DNA from: Pezizomycotina sp. ARF18
Lineage: Eukaryota; Ascomycota
Length of the DNA stretch: 61,423 nucleotides
Direction: 5' to 3'
Assembly (NCBI GenBank): GCA_002224055.1
Contig: AZLU01000102.1
Location: forward strand, 78,812 to 140,234
In this document: one piece after another, positions 37,013 through 49,215 of the stretch
Layout: every line of letters starts with the position of its first letter
Position numbering within the stretch: position 1 is the first letter of the stretch
Notes under the pieces: generated by a model
Databases searched by the model: none
Told to the model about the DNA's origin: nothing
What the model saw: the letters and a program-made list of their open reading frames with translations, nothing else
Program-made: the position numbers and the translations under genes

Positions 37013-38684
37013 TTAGTGCTTCCCGGTTGGCGTCTCGCCGGTCAATTTAGCGACAGCTTCTTTGGCCCTATAAAACGGTCAACATTACAGTGCCTTATTG
37101 GGAGCGGGCAAAGAAAGGACTTACATATCACCGAGTCCCACCATGCAAACGGTCTGCCACACTCCAAGTCCGATACGCGGCGTCACACCACGGTACAGTC
37201 CCTTGAGGCCATTATTCTGGTAGATGTAACTGTGACGGAGAGTTAGTAAGTATTAATAAATACCAAAGTCTTCTCATCTATTTTGGAAAGTGAGTAAAGG
37301 CTTACTTGAAGGCCTTCGCAACGGTGAGGTTCTTCGGTCGATTTGGATCGGGTGTCTTGCTTTGCATTTCGACACGGATGACCTCGATCGGCTGGTTCCA
37401 GGCGCTGAGACCACCGCCGATAATCGAAGCGGCGATCTTCTCGTAAGCGTTCAGCTTCTCGCCCTCTCCTTTACCCGTCCACTTCTTGATAGACTGCTCG
37501 GCCAGTCGACTCAGGCCGAAACGGCTACCCCAATTCGTGCACTGCCTTATTGCGACAGCATTCACACCCTTGTTGATCCCGCGGATGCCTTCCTTGCGGT
37601 AGATATCCATGAAAACGGCCATTGTCGAAGGTGGCTTTACTCCGGCAGTCGCCTGCTTGTGCCTGGTGATTTCCACGGTCTTCATACAGGTACAGAAACC
37701 CATAGTTGCGTACGCTTGCGCTACTCCACCGACCATACCACCTAGGATACCGGCGGTGAAAGGTGCGTAGCCGAAGGTTCGCGCATAGTACCTATAGCAA
37801 GAATACTAAGTATACGATCACTTAAAAAGGGTAAAGGTTCCTTATGGTGGGAATCCTTACTCCGCTTCGGACGAAACGAAAAGCAGCACGGCACCCTTCG
37901 TTGAAGCCTCAATCCATGCCTAAGTAAAGCCAGGTATATTAGCGAATGTATCACGGTTTTTTGTTTTCGAGATAACCCGCACGAGAACGGCGACGAGCGA
38001 CGGTAGTAGACCAAAGTAGAAGAAGAGAATTTTCTTACCCATGGAATCAATCCCTGGTAAACTTTGAAGAGCGATGAAAAATTTAGCAAACGGCACAAGA
38101 CGACGTCGGATCTCTGGTTCTTCCACAGCGTCCACCACAATAGCAATCGTGAATGCATCGTCAGACTCACAGCCAAATACTCCGCCGCGACCCATACTTT
38201 CGAGAAGGACGTGACAATGTTATCCCCGCGGTTAGCTGCCATGTGCGTCTTGACGACTTCCAGAGGCTGTTGTTCATGAAAACTCGTTAGCGCTTGCAAT
38301 CTTAGGGAATCCTAAATACTTGCTTGCGAAGGACCGTACGAACCTGGCCTAGTGTTGTAACTCTGCAATTGAGAAACATTTAGCTTCACCATTTGTTCAC
38401 TTTCCCGCAACCCAACACGCATCGCCAACACACCCATATCTTTTTACTTACTCGAACATGTTAAGACCAGCACCGACTATTGATCATATTATCGTTAGCG
38501 CACAATAATCTGCTAAGAGCGCCAATGGCATGGAATAGTCTATAATGCAAGTCCAACTAGGCAAAAAGAAAGAAAGAAAAAAACGAGGGAAGGGTGAGGA
38601 GCACTCACGCAGCAGATTGCTGAAGCTTACCGGCTTCTTAGTGAGGACGGGAGGTGTCGAGGGGTCGTTGGCGACAGCTGCCAT
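37013..38684 (-). CDS. YHM2: mitochondrial citrate/2-oxoglutarate carrier Yhm2
   Basis: Inner-membrane carrier that exports citrate in exchange for 2-oxoglutarate and supports cytosolic NADPH; the yeast protein was also found bound to mtDNA. The ATG at 38684 starts [20 protein letters not shown], matching the [10 protein letters not shown] start of the family. Three carrier repeats are visible: [35 protein letters not shown] with [20 protein letters not shown] and [40 protein letters not shown] with [20 protein letters not shown] and [14 protein letters not shown]. It ends [10 protein letters not shown] at 37013, almost identical to the yeast ending. Several introns are present (around 37235-37305, 37790-37860, 37920-38040, 38285-38450, 38480-38600). 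Few frameshifts interrupt it. Confidence 0.95.
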
Positions 38685-40890
38685 TGTTGAGGTACGGTTG
38701 GCAGCGAAGGTGAAATTACGTAAATTCGGATTCTAGAGCGAGATATCCAAAAGCAGATGCACTGTCAATCTGTAATACCGATCGATATATCAGTTTCTTA
38801 GATCGCTTTCGCGGGACAGTCCAGGGAAGTAGAGTAGAATAGCGAGAGCGTAGGAAGAATTTTTCAATGCGCCCCAGGGAGTTCGCAGGGTATATAGCCG
38901 TAGTCAATTGGGGGGGGAGGCGTTTTTCGCGACCGGTGAATAGTTTACCCACCTTTTGCGTGTGCTGTTCCTAGAGAGATAGGGTGGTAGCTATATGGAA
39001 CACAGAGGACCAATCAGTACTAGCGTTCACGAGGAATAAAAACCAGATAAAATTGATTAGCAAAATTGAATTGGAGATGTACAAGAGACTAATTCAGGAG
39101 AACCTTGAAAATTTATAGCAGAAGAAGAAAAAGAGCTCGAGTGAGAGAATTGTTGAAAAAAAAAAAAGGATACGCGCAGGTGGCAGGTACCGTAGAAGTA
39201 TCGAGCGGTAGCAAGAAGCAAGGGGGAAAGTTTTTTTTTTTTTTTTTTTTTATGTGTGTGATTTTGTAACTTCAACGTTATATAGGTATATCAGAAGAGA
39301 CAAGAGTTGATCCTATCTTTCATTCTTTTCTCTTTTTCTTGCGTTTTACTTAGTTACTTAAGTATTGACCATTAGCGAACGTAGTGTCCTCCGTCTTAGG
39401 AGACTGGGAGATATAAAGGGGAAATTTTGAATGAAATAGGTAAAAAGTCGTAAGTATCTCCCCAACGACAAGACGGTTGAGAAAACAGAAATTGCTGAGA
39501 GTAATCTGCTCCTCCGATTTCGCTTCGAAGAACATTGCTGCATATTACTAGAGAGTAGCATTGCAATCCATGTTTTTTCCTTTTCTTTTTCATAGTGCTT
39601 ATTCTTGATGATACTCAAATTGAATAATAATAGAACAGTTTAAGAGAGATAAACTCAGCGCTTCTTACTCGAAGAAAAGATTTCGTTTCAAGTGTTGTGG
39701 TGATAAGGCTGCAGAATCCAGGCTTTCGTGAGAAGGGTATCCGTGAAGTATAAAGTAGGTCTGCGGCCCTTTCGCTTTTAACAAGTCTCAACTATTCTCT
39801 TAGATGGAAATACTCAAGTGAAGTAACTGGGTACTTGGTATGAATTTGAAATGTTTAAAATCCAAAGTGTCGTGAGCTGCCTGGTACACCTACTTAAGGT
39901 ATTACGTAGTAAATTTACTAGCGACATTTCTACACTTTTAACCGATTAAAATCTACAGCTTTTTTTTTTTAACATGTGAAAAGAGTAAACAACTACTTCA
40001 TACTTTTAAGCGTATAAATGGGGCCTTTCCGTATAAATATAAATTGGAAGATGGACACACGAGCCGTCATTCCGTATTAGCGGCTGGTGATATTGTATGA
40101 GACAGGGAGGTGGAAAGGCGTCGGAGGTGGTAATTTGAAAGTAACTTGGGAAGGCGTTGATCGTGATAATATTATAATGCAGATGGAAGAAGCCCGGTAC
40201 CGACGAGGTCCGTCACATAAATTCCTTCACACCCGCAATGCAAGGTGTAGGGCACATGGCGCAATCATTGCAAATTTTTTTCTTTTCTTTTTTGTCAAGA
40301 GGTCCCAGTGAAACTTTTGCTACGGGCACCAGTCTTGTCCCCTTACGAAGCTCTCGTGGTAGATAGGAGGATTCATTCACCTTCGTCTAGAATGGAGGGT
40401 CCTTGATCGTTGATCTCGCTTCACCGTTTTCGTGGCTATACAGGAGGATAGAGGAAATAAATGTAAGGGAAAAAGTACAGTTATGATATTTACATATATT
40501 TTGAGGAGGGCCTTTCGAGAATTGTACCGAGGGACTTGTTCTTTCACTACTATTTAATCAATGATCTAAAAGGAGCCTTAAGGAAATTTAAGATTCGGAT
40601 CGAGGAGCTAAAGTCAAGGATGTTTATGAGTCCGTAAGATACGGGTGCAATGATCATTTAATACAGACGTAATAAACACAACTGTTGATGAGAAATAATA
40701 GATTGCGCCAAACCTTGCTAAACAATGAGGAAACACAATCCTGAACTCCTATGGTAAAATTTCTCCATCCAAAGTACTACTAAGGGGTATTTTGTTCCCT
40801 GCCGGCCTGACAAAAGGAAACCCGAAATGCCCGAATATAAGGAGATAGAAAGGTTGGTATAAAAACAGAAAGGGACTATGTGTATCTTCC
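38685..40890. other. gene-free interval upstream of YHM2
   Basis: 2.2 kb between the YHM2 start and the 3' end of the SR-like gene. The first few hundred bases should hold the YHM2 promoter. T runs lie near 39233 and 39960. ORFs at 39350-39618 overlap one another and carry no recognisable domain. I see nothing else. Confidence 0.5.
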
Positions 40891-42969
40891 CTAAAGATTA
40901 AATGTGGACATTTCGAGGAGCTGCTTTTCCGCCAGCTCCACGCGATAGGTGTGGCTGGCTAGCTCCCTTTCGAGTTTGTCCCATTCCATAAGGCTCTTCC
41001 GCTTTCTTTCTTGGATCGTGCGGTGCTCTTCTTCCAGTCTGACCTGATCTACTTTCAGTCGCGCGAGTTTGTCTGATATTTCTACACTTATGGGAGGAAG
41101 GAGCCTTCCACGGGAATCAGATGTGGCCCACTGACTCCATGTTGGGACCAGCGGGTCGATACTGGCCCTGAGGAACAACTGGACCGTGGTTGGCTTGAGG
41201 CATCATACCACCCCCCTCCGTTGCTGCCTCCGCCGCTACCGCCATTGCTTACCATAGGGGACCCTGGTTAGGCATAACGCCGAAGGATGGCCGATAAGGA
41301 TGCCCACCACTCCTGGGACCGGTGGGGATCCCTCCCTGACCATGTTCCTGGGAGCTGTAGGCGGTATGCCATTGCGCGGTTGCGTCGGGAGCGGTGGTGG
41401 CGGCCCCGTTGGACGAGACATTCCAGGGGGAGGAGCAGAATTCGGGCCCACGGGTGGTTGTGGTTGTGGAGGTTGGTGGTGGTGAGAAGTTCGCATCTGG
41501 AGACCAGGCCCAGAAGGGCGTCCGTAGCTATCGCGAGGACCAATAATTTGAGATGCTGGCCCGCGCGGTGCGGTAGGCGGGGCACCAGAGCCGGGAACTA
41601 TGCGCTGCGGTAAATTCTGGCCACATTGAAGCGATGAGGCTGGTGGACAGAAGGGGAAGCCGATGATTCGTGGAGCGGGGCCCTGGGGAAAGGCGGCTTC
41701 GGCCCAGAAGGTTGTGAGGGAGCGCCGTTATCAGGTCCGTGTACTAACGGAGAGTTGTTCCTTGGCTGGATAGCGTGACCGCCACCTCCCTGAGGCGGCG
41801 GCGGAGCTCCTGCGCTTGTAGGCGGGCCACTTGCCGGAGATGCAGTCCTTACCGGGTGCGGTGAAGCTCTGCTCCCTGCTGCTGGTCCTCGCGGCGGAGA
41901 CCTCTGGTGGTATGAGCCGGCAGTGCCCGCGGGCCGGTGTGACGATGGTCCAGATGGTGCAGTGAGTGCCGCGGGCCCCGTGGGTGGTGTATGTGCCGTA
42001 TTGTTATTCGCCTGCGGAGAAGGCTGGTTAGCAGGTGCGACGGGAGATCGCGCCGAGTGAGTACCAACCAGAACTGCCTTTTCGAGGACCGCGTGAGAAC
42101 CAGCAGCGGGTAACTCGGGGGAATAGGGTTTGCTTAGTTGATCCTGAGACGGCGAGAGGGGGCGTGAGGGTAATAATGTCGGCGCTATTGAAGACCTTGG
42201 CGACGGTGAAGTTGCGGAAGAGAGGGGAAGATGCGATCGTGGGGTGGTGGAGATGATCTTCGGCTGTTCGGCTTGGAGACATCGGGCGTCTTTGACTGTA
42301 AATTTCTTGTTTCTCCGTGCAAATCCAAACGCTGAGGTTTTGGAGAGAGTTTACGCGGGGATGGCGAAGTTGGCTTCCTTCCAGGGACAATGAGGGTCGT
42401 CTTCTCATAAAAGGGCCTGGTGAACGCGATCTCCGGAACGGAGATCTCGGGCGCCTCATTGCCGGGCTCCTAGACCGCATGCGCCTGAAGGCTGGCGATC
42501 GGGACCTACTAAATCGCCGTCGCCTGTCATTGCTCCTTGATCTTGGTCGGTAGCGTGGCGGCCCTGGACTACGGGACCTACGGACTGGCGAACGTGATCG
42601 TAAGCGACGGCGTGGCCCACTTCCGGAGTACCAATTCCACCACCGCTAGGACCGACTGGCACGTAGCTGTCACCGCCTCCAATCCTGGTGGTGACCGATT
42701 CCTCCATGCCGCTCCTGGTGTATATGTCATGGGCGGCCCATCGTGGCGAAGGGGAACGGAAATGACGACGCGATGGTGAAGGGGAACGACCGCGACGTGG
42801 AGAAGGAGAGCGAGCGCGGTAGTTCGGAATGTATCTTTTGGTTTATGGAAATCAGTCTCGTGAGTATATTGATTGGATACATAGAAAGAAAAAATAGGGC
42901 TGAAAAATAGCAAGGGAGAAATCTTTTCGCCTCGTTACTGCTTACTTACCTTCTATTATTGTAATCCAT
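40891..42969 (-). CDS. SR/proline-rich protein with C-terminal coiled coil
   Basis: The first exon is tiny: ATG GAT TAC AAT AAT AGA AG followed by GTAAG (MDYNNRR). After an intron of about 115 bases, exon 2 resumes YIPNYRARSPSPRRGRSPSP. Arg-Ser dipeptides continue (RSRSPAFRRMRSRSPAMRRP, RSPFRRSRSPG). The middle is low-complexity Pro/Ser/His/Gly (HHHQPPQPQPPVGPNSAPPP). The last 90 residues form a charged helix: ISDKLARLKVDQVRLEEEHR, KSLMEWDKLERELASHTYRV and AEKQLLEMSTFNL, stop 40891. RS repeats suggest a nuclear, splicing-linked protein phosphorylated by SR kinases. I do not recognise the exact orthologue. Frameshifts in the repeats make internal boundaries unreliable. Confidence 0.65.
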
Positions 42970-43617
42970 TGTCCCGGTGGATATCCTCTAATCGAGCTGG
43001 GCCCCTATACTAGAGCTTCCGTTGAGGACCTTGAAAGATACAGCATGAAGTGTTGTCCTTGTTGAGACGGTATATTATTGGACTCGAGATAATGATAATG
43101 ATTCAAAGTACGTAGAAGGATACAATGGAAGAGTTAATTATATGTAGTAGTGCTGTCGTTGATAAAAGGGATGGTTTTTTTTTTTTTTTTTTTTTTTGAG
43201 AATTTTAGAGGAAAGGGAAAATTGAAAGGGAAAGAAAGAAAGAAGGGAAAAGAATTAAAAATTATTGTCTTTTTTTTTTTTTTTTTTTTTTTTTCCGAAG
43301 GGAGATCCAGAATTTAATTATTCCCCTTGCCCAACTTACCACCTTACTTATCCGAGCCAAGCCCCGCCCACTATTGCTCTCTCATTTGACCCATTAATCG
43401 TCATCCATCCATCCATCCATCCATCTACTCTACCTCAAGAATCAAGATCATTCTACTTTCTTCCAAAAGCCCTCGAAATAAAATAAACCAAAACAGACCA
43501 GGAGAACGAAAGAAAATAATACTATAGTTGTCGACGGAATCAAGTATACCCTCGGAAGTCCAGACTTACTGCTTTCCACCATATATCATCTCGAAAGCGA
43601 GCCCGTTCATCAACACA
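42970..43617. promoter_or_regulatory. divergent promoter region with two T tracts
   Basis: Between the SR-like gene and the small gene at 43618. It contains poly-T tracts at about 43174-43197 and 43270-43294 separated by a purine-rich stretch, and a CATC tetranucleotide tract near 43400-43424. Confidence 0.4.
43401..43424. repeat. CATC/CCAT tetranucleotide tract
   Basis: Five to six tandem CATC units in the leader of the small gene at 43618. Confidence 0.8.
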
Positions 43618-44393
43618 ATGCAGCTATTCAAGGTCTTCCTCGTTTTCCTGTTCTCATGGGCGTCATCGCCAAACAGGAAAGCACCAAACACGGTATGTAA
43701 TGAGCTTCAAGCTAACTGCCCAGACAATATAATGCAAAAAGTACAGCAGACTGTTCGAGAGAAGGTAATCAATACCCTGTCACCGCGAAGTTGAAAACAA
43801 GGGCGGAAGCCGTGAAGGATCAGTGAAAAAAAACTAATCACGATTGTTTTTTTTTTTTTTAGGGCGGTGTTATCACATATGTATCGAGTAAGATTTCCCT
43901 AAAATATGATGGAACGTGGAAAAATAATATTTACTAACGCTGGAACCTCATTCAAATCTTTAGATTTAATCAAGTAAGAAAAACTTACCTTCGCCATACA
44001 TAGATTTGTTATAGTGTCGGGGAGAGAGCACATAAGTATTCGAACAACAACGCTAATATATCATGTCCGAACAGGATGTTTGCATTTGAGATGCCAGATG
44101 TTCAGGTAGCTACGGTGAAGTATGTTTGCGGATTTTCGAGATGTTTCTTTATACTCCGGACCAATCTTCAGAAGCGTAGACTAACAAATATATCAATTAT
44201 ACAGAGCCAGCGTTCTAGATCAGGAAGATCAAAAATGGGCAGATGTGGAGAAGGATCAGGAGGTGGGTTCTCTCTCATAATACACGTTTCTCTCTCCCTC
44301 TCACATACTAAATCCTTTTAATCACCACTCTCAGGTCCACATTTTGAAAGACAGGAGTTCCCCTTGAGCGGTGACGCTCCTAATGGCTTCTAA
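43618..44393 (+). CDS. small multi-exon gene, unidentified
   Basis: A chain of short exons can be read with good splice signals. ATG 43618 opens a hydrophobic stretch (MQLFKVFLVFLFSWASSPN; a one-base shift gives VLMGVIAKQESTKH). An intron GTATGT...GCTAAC...ACAG (43692-43745) follows. Then come QTVREKVINTLSP and, after a frameshift, KLKTRAEAVKDQ. A second intron with a poly-T tract precedes GGVITYVS. Next are MFAFEMPDVQVATVK and SVLDQEDQKWADVEKDQE. The last exon reads VHILKDRSSP, with either an immediate stop (44364) or, after a one-base fix, a stop at 44393. The product would be about 110 residues with one N-terminal membrane segment and a charged tail. I do not recognise the family, so function is open. 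Exon order is inferred. Confidence 0.4.
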
Positions 44394-45321
44394 GGGACCC
44401 GAACAACTCCACTTTTCTGCCTTTTTGGATGGCATTGCACATTTTTTTTTTTCTTTTCTGGAAACCTGTTTGTGGAAGATGGCAGGGAAAGGGAAAGAAA
44501 TAAATTGAAGTTGGCATGAACGGAGAACTGGGTCATTTTATTGCTCTAACTCCGATAGATTCTGGCTCTGTTGCCTTACCAAAATTATTCATTCCGTGCC
44601 AATACAGTGAATTAATCAGATGGTTCTGCAGATATACACACTCTCTTGTTACTCCTTACTTTAACTAATGGATACACCTCTTAATTACATCGCACCCAGA
44701 GTGATTTTAGTATATTATACTAATGAATAAATAATTTGTACGATTCCTTGCACTGCATGCGATTCGGTGTAAACTGAGTAGCTGAGAAAGTCCACTCAAC
44801 GTATCTTGTGCGCGGTGAGCGTGATACGAATATAGCTAGTCTAAAATGGCTTAACGAAGTTTAGTTTTCCCCCACCAGCAATTTTTGTTATACAAGTAAC
44901 AACACGCATCTGCAAAGTTCCACTCCGAAAAACATCCTGCCGAGAGAAACACAGGCGCCCGCTCGCTGTCTCTCCTCCCAACGCCGGAAGCATAGAACAG
45001 AGGGAAGTCTAGACCATTTTGCTTCCATATTTCTATATCGATCGCTCCTTCGTTTCTATCTCGATCATCAAGTTTTTCTGAAGATAGTACGGGTCCTTTC
45101 TTAGCACTCGACTGTTTTTCTCGCGCCGTTGGTTCCTCCTACGCCCGCGAACACGCAGCACTAGACGCACACGCACACGCAGAAATACACATTCGGACAT
45201 TTTCTCTTTTAAAAGCACGAGCTATTTGATACAAAGCTGTAAAATCTATATTGGATTCATAGTTGCGCGGTTAAATAAAGCCCGAACACCCCGCGAACCA
45301 AAAAAAAGAAGGGTGGAAAAT
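44394..45321. other. intergenic region upstream of the Hook gene
   Basis: No gene was recognised. The last about 300 bases carry CA/CG-rich sequence (ACACGCACACGCAG near 45168) and probably the Hook promoter and leader. Confidence 0.4.
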
Positions 45322-48300
45322 ATGAGTACGGAACGCACCGCCGCTGCGGCATTCACTGACTGGGTACGAACAAGCTCTACCGCCCGACGCTCTTTGTTTT
45401 CAAACTCTTAACCTGCAGCATGTTGTTGTTTTATCTATATCTTTTCGCGAGAACCGCCTTCACTCCTCATTACTTTTCTCCTGACTCTAGAGATTTGTAC
45501 AGATCAATTCATTCCCGATTGACCCAAAATATCGTCGATCAGCGAATTGGGAGATGGAACCGTTATATGCAAGCTGCTCTGTCCGTAATCCTGCTCCCGA
45601 GCGATATCACGACATTTCTTTCAGAGGATCGCAGCGTGATAACTAACGTCATACCGGGTATTCTTGTAGTGGACATCGACAGACGTTATTTCGCCGAGGA
45701 TGTCGCCAGAATCACACCTTCGTCGCAATGGATCATAAGGTTCCAGAACCGTATGTCGCAGCTTTTTCCTTCTTTCGAATCGGGTCCAAATGCTTACACG
45801 CTAGCCTTCGCGTTGCTTTAGTGTTTGATTAAGCTAATACAAACCTCAAATATAGTTAAAAAGGTCTACAAGTTGTTTAGCCAATACTATTCGATGACGC
45901 TAGGCTACGGCTGCCGACTTCTTCGGAAAACGTCCCTAATCTGAGCGCAATCGCGAAAGATGGTCGCGGCCGGAAATTATCAAGGTAAATACATTTCAGG
46001 AGGCCACACGTTGCTTACTCTGCGCATTAGGGAAATCAGAGCTAACTTGAGGGTAATCCAGTTCGCCCGGCTGCTCATCAACGCAGCAGTTCAGTCGGAA
46101 CGCAAAGCAGACTACATTGTGAAGATCCAAGCACTGAATCCCTCGTCCCAGACCGAACTTATGATGGCGATAAATCAGGTTTGTGGCCTGTTTCTCAGTC
46201 AATTACGATTAATGTGAAATGGAGAGGGCTAAAATAAGCTTAGATGATGAATATCGAGGAGGATGATAACGTGGAGGACGATAGCTTCACAACAGATCAG
46301 GACACTTCTCGAACGTAAGCTTCCGGCTACAAACGTGAATGAACCGCCCTTTTGTTCTTTTGGGACTAACACTGTCTTTTCCCGAGACTGCACAGAATGG
46401 AAACCGACTTTCGAATGGAAGAAGAAATTTCCCAGCTCATTGCCGACAAGGATGCCACGGAAAAGGAGTATAAAAGTTGAATGATCGGTTCACCAGGTTA
46501 CAAAAGAATCACGATGATCTACAATCTGAGGTAGCGGTACTTCAGGAACAACTTGAAAGAAGCCGCGGAGGTGATGGCAGTACAGGGAGGCACGATCCGC
46601 TACTGCGATCACAAATGGATCAGTTGCAGACAGACGTGTGAGTGGTTTCATTTTTCGTGCATCAGGTTGAAAAGTTTGGTTTTCGAGGCGTTCGTATATA
46701 CTAAACAAATCGTTCATCGCCAGCCACAAACTCGAAGATCTCCTATCCGAGAGAGACGCAACAATCACTCAACTTGAAAACGCAGCAAAGGCGGCTAATC
46801 GTAAAATAGAAGAGCTCACGAAGGCTACGGATACTATAGAGAAGCTCAAGGATGAACTCGACACGTCACGGCACACAATAGAGAAGCTCAAAAAGGAACA
46901 AAATGTCATGCAACACTACCGAAAGAAGTTGGAGAGCATGCCGGAACTTGAGAAGCGGTTGGGTTATCTGGAAGTCGAGAACCAGGCGTTACAAAAGAAC
47001 TGACGCAAGCGGAAGACTGCTTGAAGCAAGGAGCTGGAGAGAAGAAACTCGTTATCACCTACAGGAAACAAATCGAGAGGCTGGAGGCTGACATGTCCGA
47101 ACTGGTCAAAGAGAAACAAAAGTTGGAGCTGGAACACGCGGCCTGGAAGGAAAAGATTGACGGAGACGAAACCCAGCGGGCCAAGGATACCGAGCTGATA
47201 CAATCCTTGGAGTGGAAGATAAGGAGCTCGAAACCGGAGTCATTGGTCAGCTTCTCAGGCTGTGAATAGGGACCTGGAGTCAGAGATAACGTTCAACACG
47301 GTCACCAAGGCCGATCTGTAAGAAAACCCCTCGGACATTATTGTTACCTATGCTTGCTTGATGAGACTTTTGTGTTGACAAACTGTCTAGGAAAATGCAA
47401 ATCGACAAGCTGGAACGCGAAAACCGAACACTAAAAGCATCGTCTGCAGTGACGGCTGAGGATATTGTCCTTCAAAACCTCCTAGATGACGAAGAACGAG
47501 CCAAATCAAGACTTGAAAATGAGCTTCTACAGCTTCATGGCGATAAACTCGCACTAGAAGCAGAGGTTGCGAATCTGCGTTCCGGCTCGTCCGCCGAGAA
47601 GTAAGTATTACCTAGTATTCTATTTTGGTAGTAAAACATCGTGTACCTGCTAACGGAAACTGCCGATCAGCTCCGAATTGTTAACACGGCTGCAAGCCAA
47701 CATAAGTGACCGCGACAAAATCATCGAAAACATGCGAACACAGCAAAGGAATATGGAAGAAAAGTTGTTGGAGAAAAACAGAGATCTCGCTGAGGCACAG
47801 TCCGATCGTGCGTAGCCCCCCATTATATCGTGCCATCTGTCGCAGCTAAGTATAACCTAGCTGAACCTTAGGAATCTTTCAATGCTAACGGATCTAATTC
47901 AAACCGAATAGTTCGACTCATCGGTAAAGAAGGAGACGGCGACCTTACATCAAGCCGATCTGCCGAGGCGGTTTCTTTGAGGACCGAACTCGAAGACGTC
48001 AAGTCACAGAGGAGGTTTGCCCAAGACGAGCTTGAAACCTACCGAGCCAGCTCAACAAGGCTCTGCTCAATAACGACGACCTGCAAAAGAAAAACGCGGA
48101 GCAAAAAGACGCGTTGCTGGAATGGGAACGCACCAATAGCGATCTAAAGGCCTCTGTCGCGGCGCTTAGCGGCTCGGCTGAAGGGAAAGAAGGAGAACTC
48201 GCCAAGATTGTGTCCCAGCTCCAGGAGAAGCTCGAGCAACGTCGTGAAAAGATGGCCAAATCCCGCGAGGTACGATCGCAACTCGTCTCTAAATAAAAAA

Positions 48301-48743
48301 GGAAACCCCCCCAACTTAGAGCAGCTGCTAACATAATACATAATGTCAAAAATACAGCATATCAAGAAGCTCAACAACACCATCAAAGACCTCGAGGAAA
48401 ACTATCGAAAGCCGAATCCGATATCACGGATGCGCTTGTCAAATCAATACAGCAGGAAAAGAAAGACATGCAAACAGACTATAACCGGCGAATGGAACGG
48501 CTTAGGAAGGAGAATGACCTTATGGCATCGGCTTGGTACGATATTACAAGCAGGCTCCAGTCCAACTCTACTACTCTAGGAAGACGGAAAGATGCCCCGA
48601 CAAGCTGGCTAAATAAACAGAGGGCAACATTGGAGTGCTTACCCGTAAGTATCGAACCCATCTCCTATTTATCAAGATACGTGTTCGTATCTTTATATAA
48701 AGCTAACTGTGAGCAGAAAAATCGACAGTGTAGCCGGAAATGA
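45322..48743 (+). CDS. hookA: Hook-family dynein adaptor (HookA type)
   Basis: Hook proteins link early endosomes (through the FTS-FHIP complex) to dynein-dynactin in filamentous fungi. ATG 45322 begins MSTERTAAAAFTDW. The N-terminal Hook domain is recognised from VDIDRRYFAEDVARITPSSQ, WIIRFQN, and IKIQALNPSSQTELMMAINQ, which correspond to the family's DPxxF and final-helix blocks. From about 46250 onward the protein is almost wholly coiled coil: LNDRFTRLQKNHDDLQSEVA, LEDLLSERDATITQLENAAK, KLKKEQNVMQHYRKKLESMP, LEKRLGYLEVENQALQKELT, MQIDKLERENRTLKASSAVT, then KKLNNTIKDLEENYRK and ENDLMASAWYDITSRLQSN. It ends near SWLNKQRATLECLP plus a short last exon (stop 48743). At least six introns and roughly ten frameshifts are present. 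Confidence 0.87.
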
Positions 48744-49215
48744 AGCTGGTGGTGCCACAACCGACCAAATAGCTTCTCCGCGGCGCTATTCCCCTATCAC
48801 ATACAATCGCCTTTTCTTTCTCTTCCGTCCCGTTTTCACTCCCTCTCTCTTTCCGTTTTCCACTTTTGCTCGTCTTACAACTTTTATTGCTGTTGTCTTA
48901 GCCTGCACTCATTCCAAAATTTCTTCAGATTCTTTTTGCTGGATTTTAGACCAAACAATTTTGCTAGAAGTAGAAGGAAGAATGATTATTTTTTTGATTC
49001 TATAATATGTAATAAAGACAGTGTATAAACGAAGGGGTGCTTTTTATCAGTGCCACCGAACAAATAGTAATTTACAAAAGAAATATCCTCGTCTATTATA
49101 GTATAAACAGCTGGCTACTCCATAATTTACACCGAGAGCACAAGGTGAATCCGATTCTTCACGAGAATGGGCTTAAATGCACACATAATATGTCCTTGCC
49201 TTCCCGTTTCTATAG

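Noticed and set aside
37013-38684. Identity as the classical citrate carrier Ctp1
   Set aside because: The start ([10 protein letters not shown]), the [13 protein letters not shown] block and the C-terminus GETPTGKH match Yhm2 rather than Ctp1.
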